A stretch of 64,000 nucleotides of DNA from Gammaproteobacteria bacterium (GTDB lineage Bacteria; Pseudomonadota; Gammaproteobacteria; Pseudomonadales; Cellvibrionaceae): contig SEBV01000010.1 in NCBI GenBank assembly GCA_004172865.1, positions 372,001 through 436,000 of the forward strand, read 5' to 3'. This document shows, piece by piece, positions 1 through 8,454 of the stretch (the first letter of the stretch is position 1; every line of letters begins with the position of its first letter). The notes under the pieces are model-generated. The model saw only the letters and a program-made list of their open reading frames with translations. It searched no databases and was not told the origin of the DNA. A program made the position numbers and the translations under genes.

Positions 1-492
1 ACGCAACGCATTTCAACTTTGACAGGCGCGCCAACACCAGACGATTTGGACGAATTATTAGTTCGCGTTTGGAAAGAGCCGGGTTTCTTTTTAGCACATC
101 CTTTAGCGATTGCCGCTTTTGGCCGTGAGTGTACGCGTCGCGGTGTACCACCACCCACCGTTAGCCTGTTCGGCTCACAATTTATTACCTGGCGCGGTGT
201 TCCATTAATTCCGTCGGACAAACTACCGATTGATGAAAATGGTAAAACCAAAATTTTATTGTTGCGCGTAGGTGAAAAGCGTCAAGGCGTGATTGGTTTG
301 TACCAACCAGGTTTGTCTGGTCAACAAAGCCCAGGATTATCAGTGCGTTTTATGGGAATTGGTCGCAACGCTATCGCCTCCTATTTAATTTCGCTTTACT
401 GTTCACTCGCAGTATTGACCGAAGATGCATTGGCTGTGTTGGAAGATGTAGACATTAGCAAGTATCACGATTATCCAGATACTTACAAATAA
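1..492 (+). CDS. Family 2A encapsulin shell protein (SrpI-like), 3' part only
   Basis: The reading frame is open from base 1, so this is the C-terminal ~163 residues of a longer protein; the TTG at 19 is an internal codon. The segment LTGAPTPDDLDELLVRVW, the region around FITWRGVPLIPSDKL and the ending DISKYHDYPDTYK match the HK97-fold shell proteins of family 2A encapsulins, of which Synechococcus SrpI is the best known. These assemble into cytoplasmic nanocompartments that enclose a cysteine desulfurase. The gene 44 bp downstream encodes exactly that cargo, which strongly supports the call. The N-terminal arm and P-domain lie outside the window and cannot be judged. Confidence 0.9.
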   Translation, partial: TQRISTLTGAPTPDDLDELLVRVWKEPGFFLAHPLAIAAFGRECTRRGVPPPTVSLFGSQFITWRGVPLIPSDKLPIDENGKTKILLLRVGEKRQGVIGLYQPGLSGQQSPGLSVRFMGIGRNAIASYLISLYCSLAVLTEDALAVLEDVDISKYHDYPDTYK

Positions 493-536
493 ACATCTAC
501 ACATAAATACCTAGCAATAAATAATCGAGTACTGAT

Positions 537-2477
537 ATGACTGACCATCAAGGTTTGCCAGATCTTCAATCATTGGCCGCAATGGCCAATGAACTTTTTC
601 AAGCGCTACCGAATGCCGAGACTATAGTTTCTGGTTTACGTCCAATTATTGCTCAGCAAGCTCCGCAGAGTTTGCCACAGCGCCCGCAGTTTGGACGCAG
701 CCTGTCGAACGTTGATACAAGTGAAGCCAATTTTGCATCGGCACCCTTCGTACCATCGCGCGAAGCGGAAAAACAAACGTCAACACTTCCTGCCTCCAAT
801 TATTATTTTGCCAATAATGAAAGCGCTTACCCGCTTGCGAATTTGCAAATTGATCAATTGGCAACTCAAGTTTCCCCGCAAGCTTTTGGTTTGCCTGGCG
901 ATAATGAGTTAAGAGATTTGCTGGCAGAAGACAGATTTGTCACGTCGAATAATTCATCGCGCGCTGCATCGCCAACGTCAAGTGGATTACAAGTTCCGCA
1001 TGCGCTGGAAAGCAACGCAGGTCATTATCATCAGCCACAGTCATCTGTTAGCGACCGCGTTTCGCCTAACGCTTCGGGTTTGCCAGGCGAGCGCGATATT
1101 CAGCAATTACTTTCTGCAGAATTTAGTTTTACAAAATTCGATGCGCCTAATCGCTCTGCATCGCCAGCACCAGATTCGCGTTTTTATTTTTTAGATTCAA
1201 ATACGCAACCTGTGTTTGGCAATTCACCAAAACAAGGACAATTCGCAGCGGAATCGCAAGGTTTTGATATACATGCAATCCGCCGCGATTTTCCGATTTT
1301 ATCCGAACGAGTGAATGGCAAGCCTTTAGTCTGGTTTGATAATGCGGCAACAACGCATAAGCCTAAAGCGGTGATTGATCGTGTTAGTTATTTTTACGAA
1401 CACGAAAATTCCAATATCCATCGTGCGGCTCATGAACTTGCTGCGCGCGCTACTGATGCTTATGAAGGTGCTCGCAACAAAGTTGCAAAATTTCTCGGTG
1501 CGAAATCATCTGATGAAATTATTTTTGTTCGCGGCGCAACTGAAGGCATTAATTTATTAGCAAATACCTTTGGTCAGCAACACGTTGGCGAAGGCGATGA
1601 AATTATCGTTTCGCAATTGGAACATCACGCCAATATTGTTCCCTGGAGTATGCTTGCATCGCGAGTGGGTGCAAAATTACGCGTGATTCCCGTTGACGAT
1701 AGCGGCCAGATTTTGTTGGATGAATTTAGTAAGCTCATTAACGGTCGCACAAAATTAGTGTCTGTTACGCAAGTGTCAAACGCGCTTGGAACTGTGACAC
1801 CGATTAAAGATATTATCGATATTGCGCACGCCAATGGTGTGCCTGTTATTGTCGATGGTGCGCAATCGGTATCGCACATGAGTGTGAATGTACAAGCGTT
1901 GGACGCCGACTTTTTTGTGTTCTCCGGTCACAAAGTATTTGGACCAACGGGTATCGGCGTTGTGTATGGCAAAGCTGAACATTTGAAAAATCTTTCGCCT
2001 TGGCAAGGCGGCGGCAACATGATTGCCGACGTAACTTTCGAGCGAATTATTTATCAAGATGCACCGAATCGTTTTGAAGCAGGTACCGGCAATATTGCTG
2101 ACGCAGTGGGCTTAGGTGCAGCGATTGATTATGTGCAACGTATAGGCATGGATCGCATAGCGCGTTACGAGCACGATTTATTGGCTTACGGCACGCAGCG
2201 TTTGGCACCTATTCCCGGTGTGCGTTTAATCGGTACTGCGGCCAATAAAGCCAGTGTGCTTTCGTTTGTATTAGCGGGTTATAAAACTGAAGAAGTTGGC
2301 AGCGCGTTAAATCATGAAGGCATTGCGGTGCGCTCAGGTCATCACTGCGCGCAACCTATTTTGCGGCGCTTCGGTGTTGAAACAACGGTTCGCCCTTCAT
2401 TTGCGTTTTATAACACTTGTGAAGAAATCGATTTGATGATTTCCGTGGTTGAAAAACTGTCGCGCGCGAAACGTTAA
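537..2477 (+). CDS. Encapsulin cargo cysteine desulfurase with long disordered N-terminus (SufS-like)
   Basis: 646 residues. About 240-646 is a class V aminotransferase-fold cysteine desulfurase of the SufS/CsdA type: DNAATTHKP near 268, the PLP lysine K466 in SGHKVFGPTG, and the catalytic C604 in RSGHHCAQP. It takes sulfur from cysteine as a persulfide and releases alanine. The first ~235 residues are rich in Ser, Pro, Gln and Asn and look disordered; SufS enzymes are normally ~410 residues. This extension holds repeated GLP-type motifs (residues 6, 118 and 181) and aromatic YYF/FYF patches (near 89 and 216), as expected of a domain that docks cargo inside the shell. It lies 44 bp after the shell gene and is probably cotranscribed. 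The catalytic fold is certain; the encapsulation role rests on context and N-terminal architecture. Confidence 0.92.
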   Translation: MTDHQGLPDLQSLAAMANELFQALPNAETIVSGLRPIIAQQAPQSLPQRPQFGRSLSNVDTSEANFASAPFVPSREAEKQTSTLPASNYYFANNESAYPLANLQIDQLATQVSPQAFGLPGDNELRDLLAEDRFVTSNNSSRAASPTSSGLQVPHALESNAGHYHQPQSSVSDRVSPNASGLPGERDIQQLLSAEFSFTKFDAPNRSASPAPDSRFYFLDSNTQPVFGNSPKQGQFAAESQGFDIHAIRRDFPILSERVNGKPLVWFDNAATTHKPKAVIDRVSYFYEHENSNIHRAAHELAARATDAYEGARNKVAKFLGAKSSDEIIFVRGATEGINLLANTFGQQHVGEGDEIIVSQLEHHANIVPWSMLASRVGAKLRVIPVDDSGQILLDEFSKLINGRTKLVSVTQVSNALGTVTPIKDIIDIAHANGVPVIVDGAQSVSHMSVNVQALDADFFVFSGHKVFGPTGIGVVYGKAEHLKNLSPWQGGGNMIADVTFERIIYQDAPNRFEAGTGNIADAVGLGAAIDYVQRIGMDRIARYEHDLLAYGTQRLAPIPGVRLIGTAANKASVLSFVLAGYKTEEVGSALNHEGIAVRSGHHCAQPILRRFGVETTVRPSFAFYNTCEEIDLMISVVEKLSRAKR

Positions 2478-2502
2478 GGTCCTAATCGATTTATAAAAAC
2501 CT

Positions 2503-2534
2503 CAAAGCCAAGATTAAACATCTTGGCTTTTTTA
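2503..2534 (+). terminator. Rho-independent terminator after the encapsulin operon
   Basis: An AAAGCCAAGAT/ATCTTGGCTTT stem with a short loop is followed by a run of Ts, 26 bp after the desulfurase stop codon. It separates the encapsulin pair from the peroxiredoxin gene. Confidence 0.85.
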
Positions 2535-2662
2535 TTCCCGTCTTTTTATTGCCTTCCTTATATTTTTGTTCTAAGCAAAGCACTAAATATTATTTTTACT
2601 GCGGCGCGAATAAATCTAGTATCTCTCCGTTAAAACCAACTTACATATAATTGGAGTCAATT

Positions 2663-3298
2663 ATGAGTTTACGTTTAGGCGACGAAGCGCCAGATTTTGT
2701 ACAGGATTCCAGCGAAGGAAAAATTAGTTTCCACGAGTGGCTTGGAAATAGCTGGGGAATTTTGTTTTCCCACCCAGCCGATTTCACGCCCGTATGTACA
2801 ACTGAATTAGGCCTGACGGCAAAATTAAAAGATGAGTTTGCCAAGCGTGGTGTAAAAGCGATTGCATTGAGCGTTGATCCCGTTGACTCGCATCATCGCT
2901 GGATTGGGGATATTAATGAAACCCAAAACACCGTCGTCAATTTTCCAATCTTGGCCGACGCAGATCGAAAAGTGTCTGAACTTTATGATTTGATTCACCC
3001 GAACGCTAGCACGACGGCAACTGTACGCTCACTATTTATTATCGATCCGAACAAGAAAGTTCGCCTTATCATCACTTACCCAGCCAGTACCGGTAGAAAC
3101 TTCGACGAAATTTTACGCGTTATCGATTCACTTCAATTAACTGAAAACCACAAGGTTGCAACGCCTGGAAACTGGAAATCTGGTGATGATGTTGTGATAG
3201 TTCCTGCCTTGCAAGACCCCGAAGAAATTCAACGTCGTTTTCCTAAAGGCTATACTGCGATTAAGCCCTACCTACGCTTAACGCCCGATCCGCGTTAA
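2663..3298 (+). CDS. 1-Cys peroxiredoxin (Prx6 family)
   Basis: 211 residues from the ATG at 2663, chosen because GGAGT lies just upstream and family members begin MSLRLGD; a TTG at 2651 would add four unlikely residues. The thioredoxin fold carries the peroxidatic cysteine C45 in TPVCTTELG. No second cysteine is present, so it is a strict 1-Cys enzyme that reduces H2O2 or alkyl hydroperoxides using an external thiol. The C-terminal extension (about 165-211, including KGYTAIKPYLR) is typical of Prx6 rather than AhpC. It is cytoplasmic, with terminators on both sides, so it is probably monocistronic. Its position beside a sulfur-handling compartment is suggestive but may be chance. Confidence 0.93.
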   Translation: MSLRLGDEAPDFVQDSSEGKISFHEWLGNSWGILFSHPADFTPVCTTELGLTAKLKDEFAKRGVKAIALSVDPVDSHHRWIGDINETQNTVVNFPILADADRKVSELYDLIHPNASTTATVRSLFIIDPNKKVRLIITYPASTGRNFDEILRVIDSLQLTENHKVATPGNWKSGDDVVIVPALQDPEEIQRRFPKGYTAIKPYLRLTPDPR

Positions 3299-3311
3299 TA
3301 TTTACAAGCTG

Positions 3312-3340
3312 AAAAAAAGGGTGCAATTGCACCCTTTTTT
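3312..3340 (+). terminator. Rho-independent terminator after the peroxiredoxin gene
   Basis: A perfect AAAAAAGGGTGCAA/TTGCACCCTTTTTT hairpin with a T-run. Its symmetry lets it work on either strand. Confidence 0.9.
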
Positions 3341-3369
3341 ATTTTCTTTATTTTTTGAGCGACGCCTAA

Positions 3370-3948
3370 ATGACTAAATATATTGTTGATGCAAACTATC
3401 GTTTCATGGCCGCCTATCAAGAAGTTAATACGCGGATTAGTCAACGCCAACAGGCATTGTCGCTCTACGCAACATTAGTATTGAGCTTATTGGCTGCCTT
3501 AGTCGCACTAAAACCTAGTAGCGGCGGCGGAGTGCCTGTTGAATGGCTGCTACCGGGATTTCCCGCTGCGTCGCTTTGCTTGGCTTTTTTGAATTATAAA
3601 GGCGAACGCGCTATCACTAATTTGCGACGCTTTCTCGCAGCGTTAGAGCAATTAAATAATGCCCATGAAGAATTACCGAGTTATAACACTCATCCAAAAT
3701 GGTCCGAAGGCGCAAACAAAGCACGTCGTTTTCACGACCTAACTGCCTTTCTTTTAGTGACCGCTGGTAACGGTATTGGCTTGGGCGCAGCGATTCATAT
3801 TTATCCGGATCGAGTTGCCGCAGCACCTTTTGCGATTTGGGGATCGGTAGTAGTAGCTATAATTTCAATGGTGATTTTGCTACTGATTCCGCGCTGGAGT
3901 TACAGTCCTGACACCGTCAAGGTGCAAAAAAATGACCCGATTATTTAA
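3370..3948 (+). CDS. Small multi-pass membrane protein of unknown function
   Basis: 192 residues; family not recognised. A short polar N-terminus (MTKYIVDANYRFMAAYQEV) precedes about four membrane segments, near residues 29-47, 58-75, 125-146 and 152-175, in two pairs separated by a polar loop of ~50 residues (NLRRFLAALEQLNNAHEEL onward) that looks helical and cytoplasmic. The arrangement recalls small SMODS/SLATT-type or DUF membrane proteins, but no diagnostic motif was found. It starts 29 bp after a terminator, so it needs its own promoter or read-through. Confidence 0.7.
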   Translation: MTKYIVDANYRFMAAYQEVNTRISQRQQALSLYATLVLSLLAALVALKPSSGGGVPVEWLLPGFPAASLCLAFLNYKGERAITNLRRFLAALEQLNNAHEELPSYNTHPKWSEGANKARRFHDLTAFLLVTAGNGIGLGAAIHIYPDRVAAAPFAIWGSVVVAIISMVILLLIPRWSYSPDTVKVQKNDPII

Positions 3949-4413
3949 TCGTTAAAGTAAAAAAATAAATCCTTATATTCAAGTATTTAACGTCGCGTTT
4001 TGTCAAAAAAGCGTAAAAATTTTAATTAATTTAATGTTAAAAAATGAACTCATTTGAGCAGCTCCAAATTCAACACTGCTGAAATTAAAGCAAAATTATG
4101 TTTATTTATAAGCATTGATTTTTCAACACATCGCTCTTACCCCACCTGTTAAAAACCATTCCATCTAAAGATATAACGCAAAGTTTGCTTAAAGGCGTTT
4201 CAACGTTTGAGTTGGCTGATTTATTAACAAATTTACGAGATCTCATCCCGCTTTCACATATGTTCTGATTCTGGCATAGATGCTGCAAAACACAGTAAAC
4301 ATCGTTACTGCATTAAAGCTTGTTTTCATTTGAAACAAATCCAGCGCAATGGATTATCAGCACGATTGAATTCTTGTTTAAATAACCCCGCTGTTGTCGG
4401 GAAGGATATGACT
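3949..4413. other. Intergenic region upstream of tonB
   Basis: 465 bp, strongly AT-rich at the start (runs of TTAATTAATTTAATG near 4021). No RNA gene or credible protein gene was seen. A TTG-initiated reading frame at 4330 runs into tonB, but it has no ribosome site. The region presumably holds the tonB promoter; no convincing Fur box was found. Confidence 0.5.
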
Positions 4414-5172
4414 ATGAGTGCCCGCGCTTATTCTGAACCTTACGCTCACGATCGTCGCCATGCTCGTGCATTGGTGCGCATCCATGAAAGTAAGTTAAGT
4501 CAGGCAAAAACAGCTGAAGTTATTCCACTGGTTCCACGTCAAGTAAAGCTAGATAAACCTATTGAACTGGTATACCCAAAATATCGCAGTCTGGGTACCA
4601 CCATATTTACAGCTGCTGTGGTAGGTCTTCACGTTTTGGTATTTGGATACTTTTATTATCAACCGATTGTTGAAGCTGTCAAAAAAGTAGAAATACCGAA
4701 AATCAAAATTGAGCGTTATGTTCCACCTGTGATTCCACCACAAGTTGTACAACCGCCGAAGGAAGTTAAAAAGGAGCAACCTAAACCACCTGTGCAACCA
4801 AAAGTTGTTACTGACAATCCAAATATTGTTGAAAAGTATGTTGCACCAGCACCTGTAGCAGAAGGCCCTGCTGTGCCAGTGGAGAAAGTTACCGAGGCAT
4901 CTGCAACTGCAGCTTACTTGAATAATCCGCCTCCTGTTTATCCCGAATCTGCTCAGGAAAAAGGTTGGGAAGGCACCGTTATTTTAAGCGTATTAGTTCA
5001 GCCAGATGGCAAGCCAAAAACCATTGAAGTGAAAACTTCAAGTGGTAGAAAAATTCTTGATCAGGCAGCAACACAAACTGTACAGCGCTGGACATTCGTA
5101 CCAGCACGTAGAGGTGAAACAGCTGTCGAAGGTTGGGTTGAAGTACCTATAGATTTTCGTTTGAGCAACTAA
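4414..5172 (+). CDS. tonB: TonB energy-transducing protein
   Basis: 252 residues from the ATG at 4414, seven bases after AAGGA. An unusually long basic cytoplasmic tail (1-57) precedes the single membrane helix (about 59-82, with a histidine at 73). A Pro/Lys/Glu-rich periplasmic spacer follows (about 93-155: PPVIPPQVVQPPKEVKK and on). The C-terminal TonB domain spans about 165-252, with YPESAQEKGWEGTV and WTFVPAR motifs. It couples the proton-motive force harvested by ExbB/ExbD to outer-membrane receptors, plausibly including the receptor gene at 59 kb. It is first in a tonB-exbB-exbD operon, with a 64-bp gap to exbB. Confidence 0.95.
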   Translation: MSARAYSEPYAHDRRHARALVRIHESKLSQAKTAEVIPLVPRQVKLDKPIELVYPKYRSLGTTIFTAAVVGLHVLVFGYFYYQPIVEAVKKVEIPKIKIERYVPPVIPPQVVQPPKEVKKEQPKPPVQPKVVTDNPNIVEKYVAPAPVAEGPAVPVEKVTEASATAAYLNNPPPVYPESAQEKGWEGTVILSVLVQPDGKPKTIEVKTSSGRKILDQAATQTVQRWTFVPARRGETAVEGWVEVPIDFRLSN

Positions 5173-5236
5173 TTCAGTTGTTTAAACGAAGTTATTAATT
5201 TTTAAATTTTTTGAAGTAAATTAAGCGAGTAATTTT

Positions 5237-5974
5237 ATGAACGAGTTGTACAAACATATTGTTGAATGGACATTGTGGTCACTGGCAGTTTTCTCGGTAG
5301 TGACCTGGACGTTAATTATCCTCAAGAGTATTCAGCATGCATTGCTGGGAATTCAAAACAGAAGATTTAAAAAGGATTTTTGGAGCGCCGCTGATTTAAA
5401 TGCTGCAGGCTCATTAGAAAAATATGTAGGCCCAACTGCGCGCGTAGCAGCAATTGGTTTCACCACTTTGCGTAGCGCTGATTCAACGCCTGCTGCAAAT
5501 AATCTGGAAAATAGCTGGGACAGACAAGATTTGTTAGAACGTCATTTGCGCCAACAAATTCATAAAGAGCGCCGCTCGCTGGAAAGCGGTTTGGCAGTTC
5601 TAGCATCTATCGGTAGTACCGCCCCCTTCGTCGGATTATTCGGTACCGTGTTCGGGATTATCTTGGCGTTGACTGCAATCTCAAGTAAATCCTCTGCGAA
5701 CATCGAAGTTGTTGCTGGTCCAATCGGTGAAGCATTGGTTGCAACTGGTGTTGGTATTGCAGTAGCGGTACCGTCTGTATTGGCCTACAACTTTTTCTTA
5801 CGTCGTTTAAAATTAATTGCTGCTGATTTGGATGATTTCGCTACAGATTTCATTACTCTCGTACAAAAATCTGGTTTCCGTGTACACAGCATTCCAACGA
5901 CTAAAACAGCTAGCCGCGTTAATGATTTTGCAAAAGCAAAAACAGACGCATCTAACAAAGAGGTATTGGTGTAA
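5237..5974 (+). CDS. exbB: ExbB proton-channel subunit
   Basis: 245 residues of the MotA/TolQ/ExbB family. Three membrane segments are seen: about 7-29 (WTLWSLAVFSVVTWTLIIL), about 119-148 and about 158-183. The signature ASIGSTAPFVGLFGTVFGI lies in the second, and GPIGEALVATGVGIAVAVPS in the third. With ExbD it forms the inner-membrane proton channel that energises TonB. The stop codon overlaps the exbD start by one base (TAATG), implying translational coupling. Confidence 0.95.
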   Translation: MNELYKHIVEWTLWSLAVFSVVTWTLIILKSIQHALLGIQNRRFKKDFWSAADLNAAGSLEKYVGPTARVAAIGFTTLRSADSTPAANNLENSWDRQDLLERHLRQQIHKERRSLESGLAVLASIGSTAPFVGLFGTVFGIILALTAISSKSSANIEVVAGPIGEALVATGVGIAVAVPSVLAYNFFLRRLKLIAADLDDFATDFITLVQKSGFRVHSIPTTKTASRVNDFAKAKTDASNKEVLV

Positions 5975-6393
5975 TGGCATTTTCATCCGGCGGTAGCGAT
6001 ACCGATGAGGTTTTTGGTGAGATTAACGTAACTCCGCTTGTAGATGTTATGTTGGTGCTGCTAGTAACCTTTATTATCACCGCACCTATGTTGACCAATA
6101 CCATCAACGTAAACTTACCTGACACTCAACCGACTTATCAACAAAAGGAACCTGAGAAACCAACCGTTATCAGCGTTGATGAAACCGGAAAAGTTTACAT
6201 CGACAAAGAAGCCTATGCGTTACCTGATATTGAAGCAGAATTAGTTAAGCGCAAAACTGAAAATCCTGAAATCCGTTTGAATTTGAATGCTGACGAAAAA
6301 GTGAATTACGGTGTAATCGCTAAAGTAATGGCATCCATCGAACGAGCTGGGATAGACAGGCTGTCATTCATCAGCGAAAACGAAAGTCATTAA
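5974..6393 (+). CDS. exbD: ExbD proton-channel subunit
   Basis: 139 residues. One N-terminal membrane helix carries the functional aspartate in NVTPLVDVMLVLLVTFIIT, followed by a periplasmic ExbD/TolR domain (about 50-139). It overlaps the end of exbB by one base and completes a standard TonB energising module. No good intrinsic terminator follows directly; the next clear hairpin is at 6869. Confidence 0.95.
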   Translation: MAFSSGGSDTDEVFGEINVTPLVDVMLVLLVTFIITAPMLTNTINVNLPDTQPTYQQKEPEKPTVISVDETGKVYIDKEAYALPDIEAELVKRKTENPEIRLNLNADEKVNYGVIAKVMASIERAGIDRLSFISENESH

Positions 6394-6868
6394 GGATTAA
6401 TTTTTAGGATGCGCAAGGACGCGTATTTTAAATTTTAGTGTCCAACTAACATTGATTATCCTCTCTTCAAATATCCAATTGTTTTCGCAGTATTCTGCTC
6501 ACCAATTCTACTCCCTTCCTCGTCACGTACTCATACAAACGCAGCCAGCTAAACTGCACAACGGCCAAAATGTTTGCGTATAGATTGCAATTTTTTAGAA
6601 AGATTTCAGATCGATTCAAATCTCTAAAAAATTTCCTGATGTAAAAACCAGCTTGAGCTTAAGCCTTTGATTGAATCCACATGTATAAAATACAAAAAGG
6701 CGTTAGCAATGCATGAACCACGCATAAAACTTGATAGCTAAGATTAGAGATATTTGGAATCAATTATGAATGCACTTTGCAAGTGAACATAGAATGCGCA
6801 AGATAAAGATTGAAGACTGAGCTTCCATCTTTAATTAAGGATAGATAGTAACGAGAGATTAGAAATAT
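6394..6868. other. Intergenic region between exbD and the tRNA-Leu terminator
   Basis: 475 bp of AT-rich sequence with no supported gene on either strand. Short repeats of GAT/AATC type occur near 6600-6640, but no family could be assigned. Confidence 0.5.
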
Positions 6869-6900
6869 AAAAAAAGCCCGCATTTCTGCGGGCTTTTTTT
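6869..6900. terminator. Bidirectional intrinsic terminator
   Basis: An AAAAAAAGCCCGCA/TGCGGGCTTTTTTT hairpin with A- and T-runs on the two sides. It lies 28 bp past the 3' end of the minus-strand tRNA-Leu and ends the glmM-tpiA-secG-tRNA transcript; it could also stop exbD read-through. Confidence 0.9.
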
Positions 6901-6928
6901 ATGATACTTAAAAGTATCGCCTTACATT

Positions 6929-7013
6929 TGGTACCCGAGGCCGGACTCGAACCGGCACAGCTTACGCCACTACGACCTCAACATAGCGTGTCTACCAATT
7001 CCACCACTCGGGC
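6929..7013 (-). tRNA. tRNA-Leu (anticodon GAG)
   Basis: 85 nt on the minus strand with encoded CCA. Acceptor GCCCGAG pairs with CTCGGGT. The D-arm TGGAATTGGTAGACAC and long variable arm are of the leucine type. The anticodon stem CTATG/CGTAG encloses loop TTGAGGT, giving GAG, which reads CUY codons. The T-arm GCCGGTTCGAGTCCGGC is intact. The secG-tRNA-Leu arrangement is common in gammaproteobacteria. Confidence 0.96.
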
Positions 7014-7021
7014 ATTGATTC

Positions 7022-7399
7022 TTACTTACCTTGTTCCGGTGTAGTTACCGGAACATCACTTGCTGCTGGCGCAGCCTGATTTTGTGTTGCTGCTGGTACA
7101 TCTACCGGAGCGGCCGCGGGAGCAGTTGCAGATGGTGGAACAGGAATACCTTGAACAGCGATTTTAGAATGATTTTTTGCCATTACGGCAAGCACAATAC
7201 TTAATACAAAAAATATGGTGGCAAAGATCGCAGTGGCGCGTGTAAAAAAGCTGCCACCACCATCGCTACCAAATACGGTTTGCGATGCGCCAGAACCAAA
7301 AGAAGCACCAGCTGCGGCACCTTTACCTTGCTGAACAAGGATAAGAGCAATAATCGCCAGGGCAGATATTGAGTGAACAATTAATACTAACTTTTCCAT
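7022..7399 (-). CDS. secG: SecG preprotein translocase subunit
   Basis: 125 residues. Two membrane segments (about 3-20 and 54-72) flank the conserved loop LVQQGKGAAAGASFGSGASQTVFGS. An Ala/Pro-rich C-terminal tail follows, variable in this family. SecG joins SecYE in the inner membrane and improves SecA-driven export. The gene sits between tpiA and tRNA-Leu, the usual order. Confidence 0.96.
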   Translation of the reverse strand: MEKLVLIVHSISALAIIALILVQQGKGAAAGASFGSGASQTVFGSDGGGSFFTRATAIFATIFFVLSIVLAVMAKNHSKIAVQGIPVPPSATAPAAAPVDVPAATQNQAAPAASDVPVTTPEQGK

Positions 7400-7471
7400 T
7401 ACTGGATCTCTTAAGCAATATGAGTCGAGCGTTGTTGATTGTTGCTGACAACTACTTTTTCAAGTGACTGA

Positions 7472-8233
7472 CTAATCAGCGGCCTTACATATTTTTAAAA
7501 ATTCTTCGGCGTCGAGTGAAGCTCCGCCGAGTAAAGCACCGTCAATATCAGGTAACGCAAATAACTGTTCTGCATTACTCGATTTAACGCTGCCTCCGTA
7601 CAAAATTCTTACTGTCTCGCCTATTTCGCCCAATTGCGCGCGAATAAAGCAGTGGACTTCTTCTGCTTGCTGTGGAGTTGCGGTTTTACCCGTTCCTACT
7701 GCCCAAACAGGTTCGTAGGCGACCACAGCTTGCTTAAATACATCACATCCAACATGTGCACAAACTGATTGTAGCTGCGCGCCAATTACGTCGAGATGAC
7801 TACCATTTTCACGTTGGGCTGATGACTCACCAACACATAAAATAGGAATCAAATTTGCGCGCTGGGCTGCAATAAACTTTTGAGCAACTTGCTCATCAGT
7901 TTCACCCTGTAAACGGCGGCGCTCATTGTGACCAATAATTACAAATTTGCAATGCAATTCTGCCAGCATTTGCGCTGATACCTCACCGGTATAGGCACCT
8001 ACTTCATACTGACTTACATTTTGCGCGCCCAATTGAATGGACGAGCCAGAAATTCTTTCAAACGTGTGCAGCAAGTAGGGACTGGGCGGACAAACAACCA
8101 CATCAGCCCTGTGTTCACCCTGCCAGCCTGCAACAACTTTGGCTAAGAGTTCAGCATTTAATTGCTGATTTCCGTTCATTTTCCAGTTGCCAACTACGAG
8201 TTGGCGACGCTTGGCGTTACTGGTTTTGTTCAA
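7472..8233 (-). CDS. tpiA: Triosephosphate isomerase
   Basis: 253 residues from the TTG at 8233, eight bases after GGAGAGG; an upstream in-frame TTG at 8251 would place that ribosome site inside the gene. It interconverts dihydroxyacetone phosphate and glyceraldehyde 3-phosphate. Visible motifs are GNWKMNGN (catalytic Lys), the catalytic His in IIGHNERRR, the catalytic Glu in AYEPVWAVGTG and the phosphate-binding YGGSVKSSN. Oddity: the near-invariant GHSERR reads GHNERR here. Gene order glmM-tpiA-secG is standard. Confidence 0.95.
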   Translation of the reverse strand: MNKTSNAKRRQLVVGNWKMNGNQQLNAELLAKVVAGWQGEHRADVVVCPPSPYLLHTFERISGSSIQLGAQNVSQYEVGAYTGEVSAQMLAELHCKFVIIGHNERRRLQGETDEQVAQKFIAAQRANLIPILCVGESSAQRENGSHLDVIGAQLQSVCAHVGCDVFKQAVVAYEPVWAVGTGKTATPQQAEEVHCFIRAQLGEIGETVRILYGGSVKSSNAEQLFALPDIDGALLGGASLDAEEFLKICKAAD

Positions 8234-8454
8234 CAGCAATACCTCTCCCAAAGCGGGCGCTCATGGTAGCCAAGATGCATTCAACATACAACTGAATCTT
8301 CGCTTACGCCCTGATTTTTCTCAGCTTTTTATACATTTTTCGCTAAAAAATGATCTGTATCACTTGATGCTTAAAGCTCGCTTTGAGTCTTGATTGGTTT
8401 TCAAACAAAACTCAATCGAGCAATTTATTTTTGTTGGTCATTCTTTAAAGAAAA

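Noticed and set aside
1-1140. Idea that the desulfurase extension is a frameshift fusion with another gene
   Set aside because: The frame is continuous, composition is uniform, and long disordered N-termini are normal for encapsulin-cargo desulfurases.
3949-4413. Fur box upstream of tonB
   Set aside because: No sequence close to the 19-bp Fur consensus was found, despite TonB systems often being iron-regulated.
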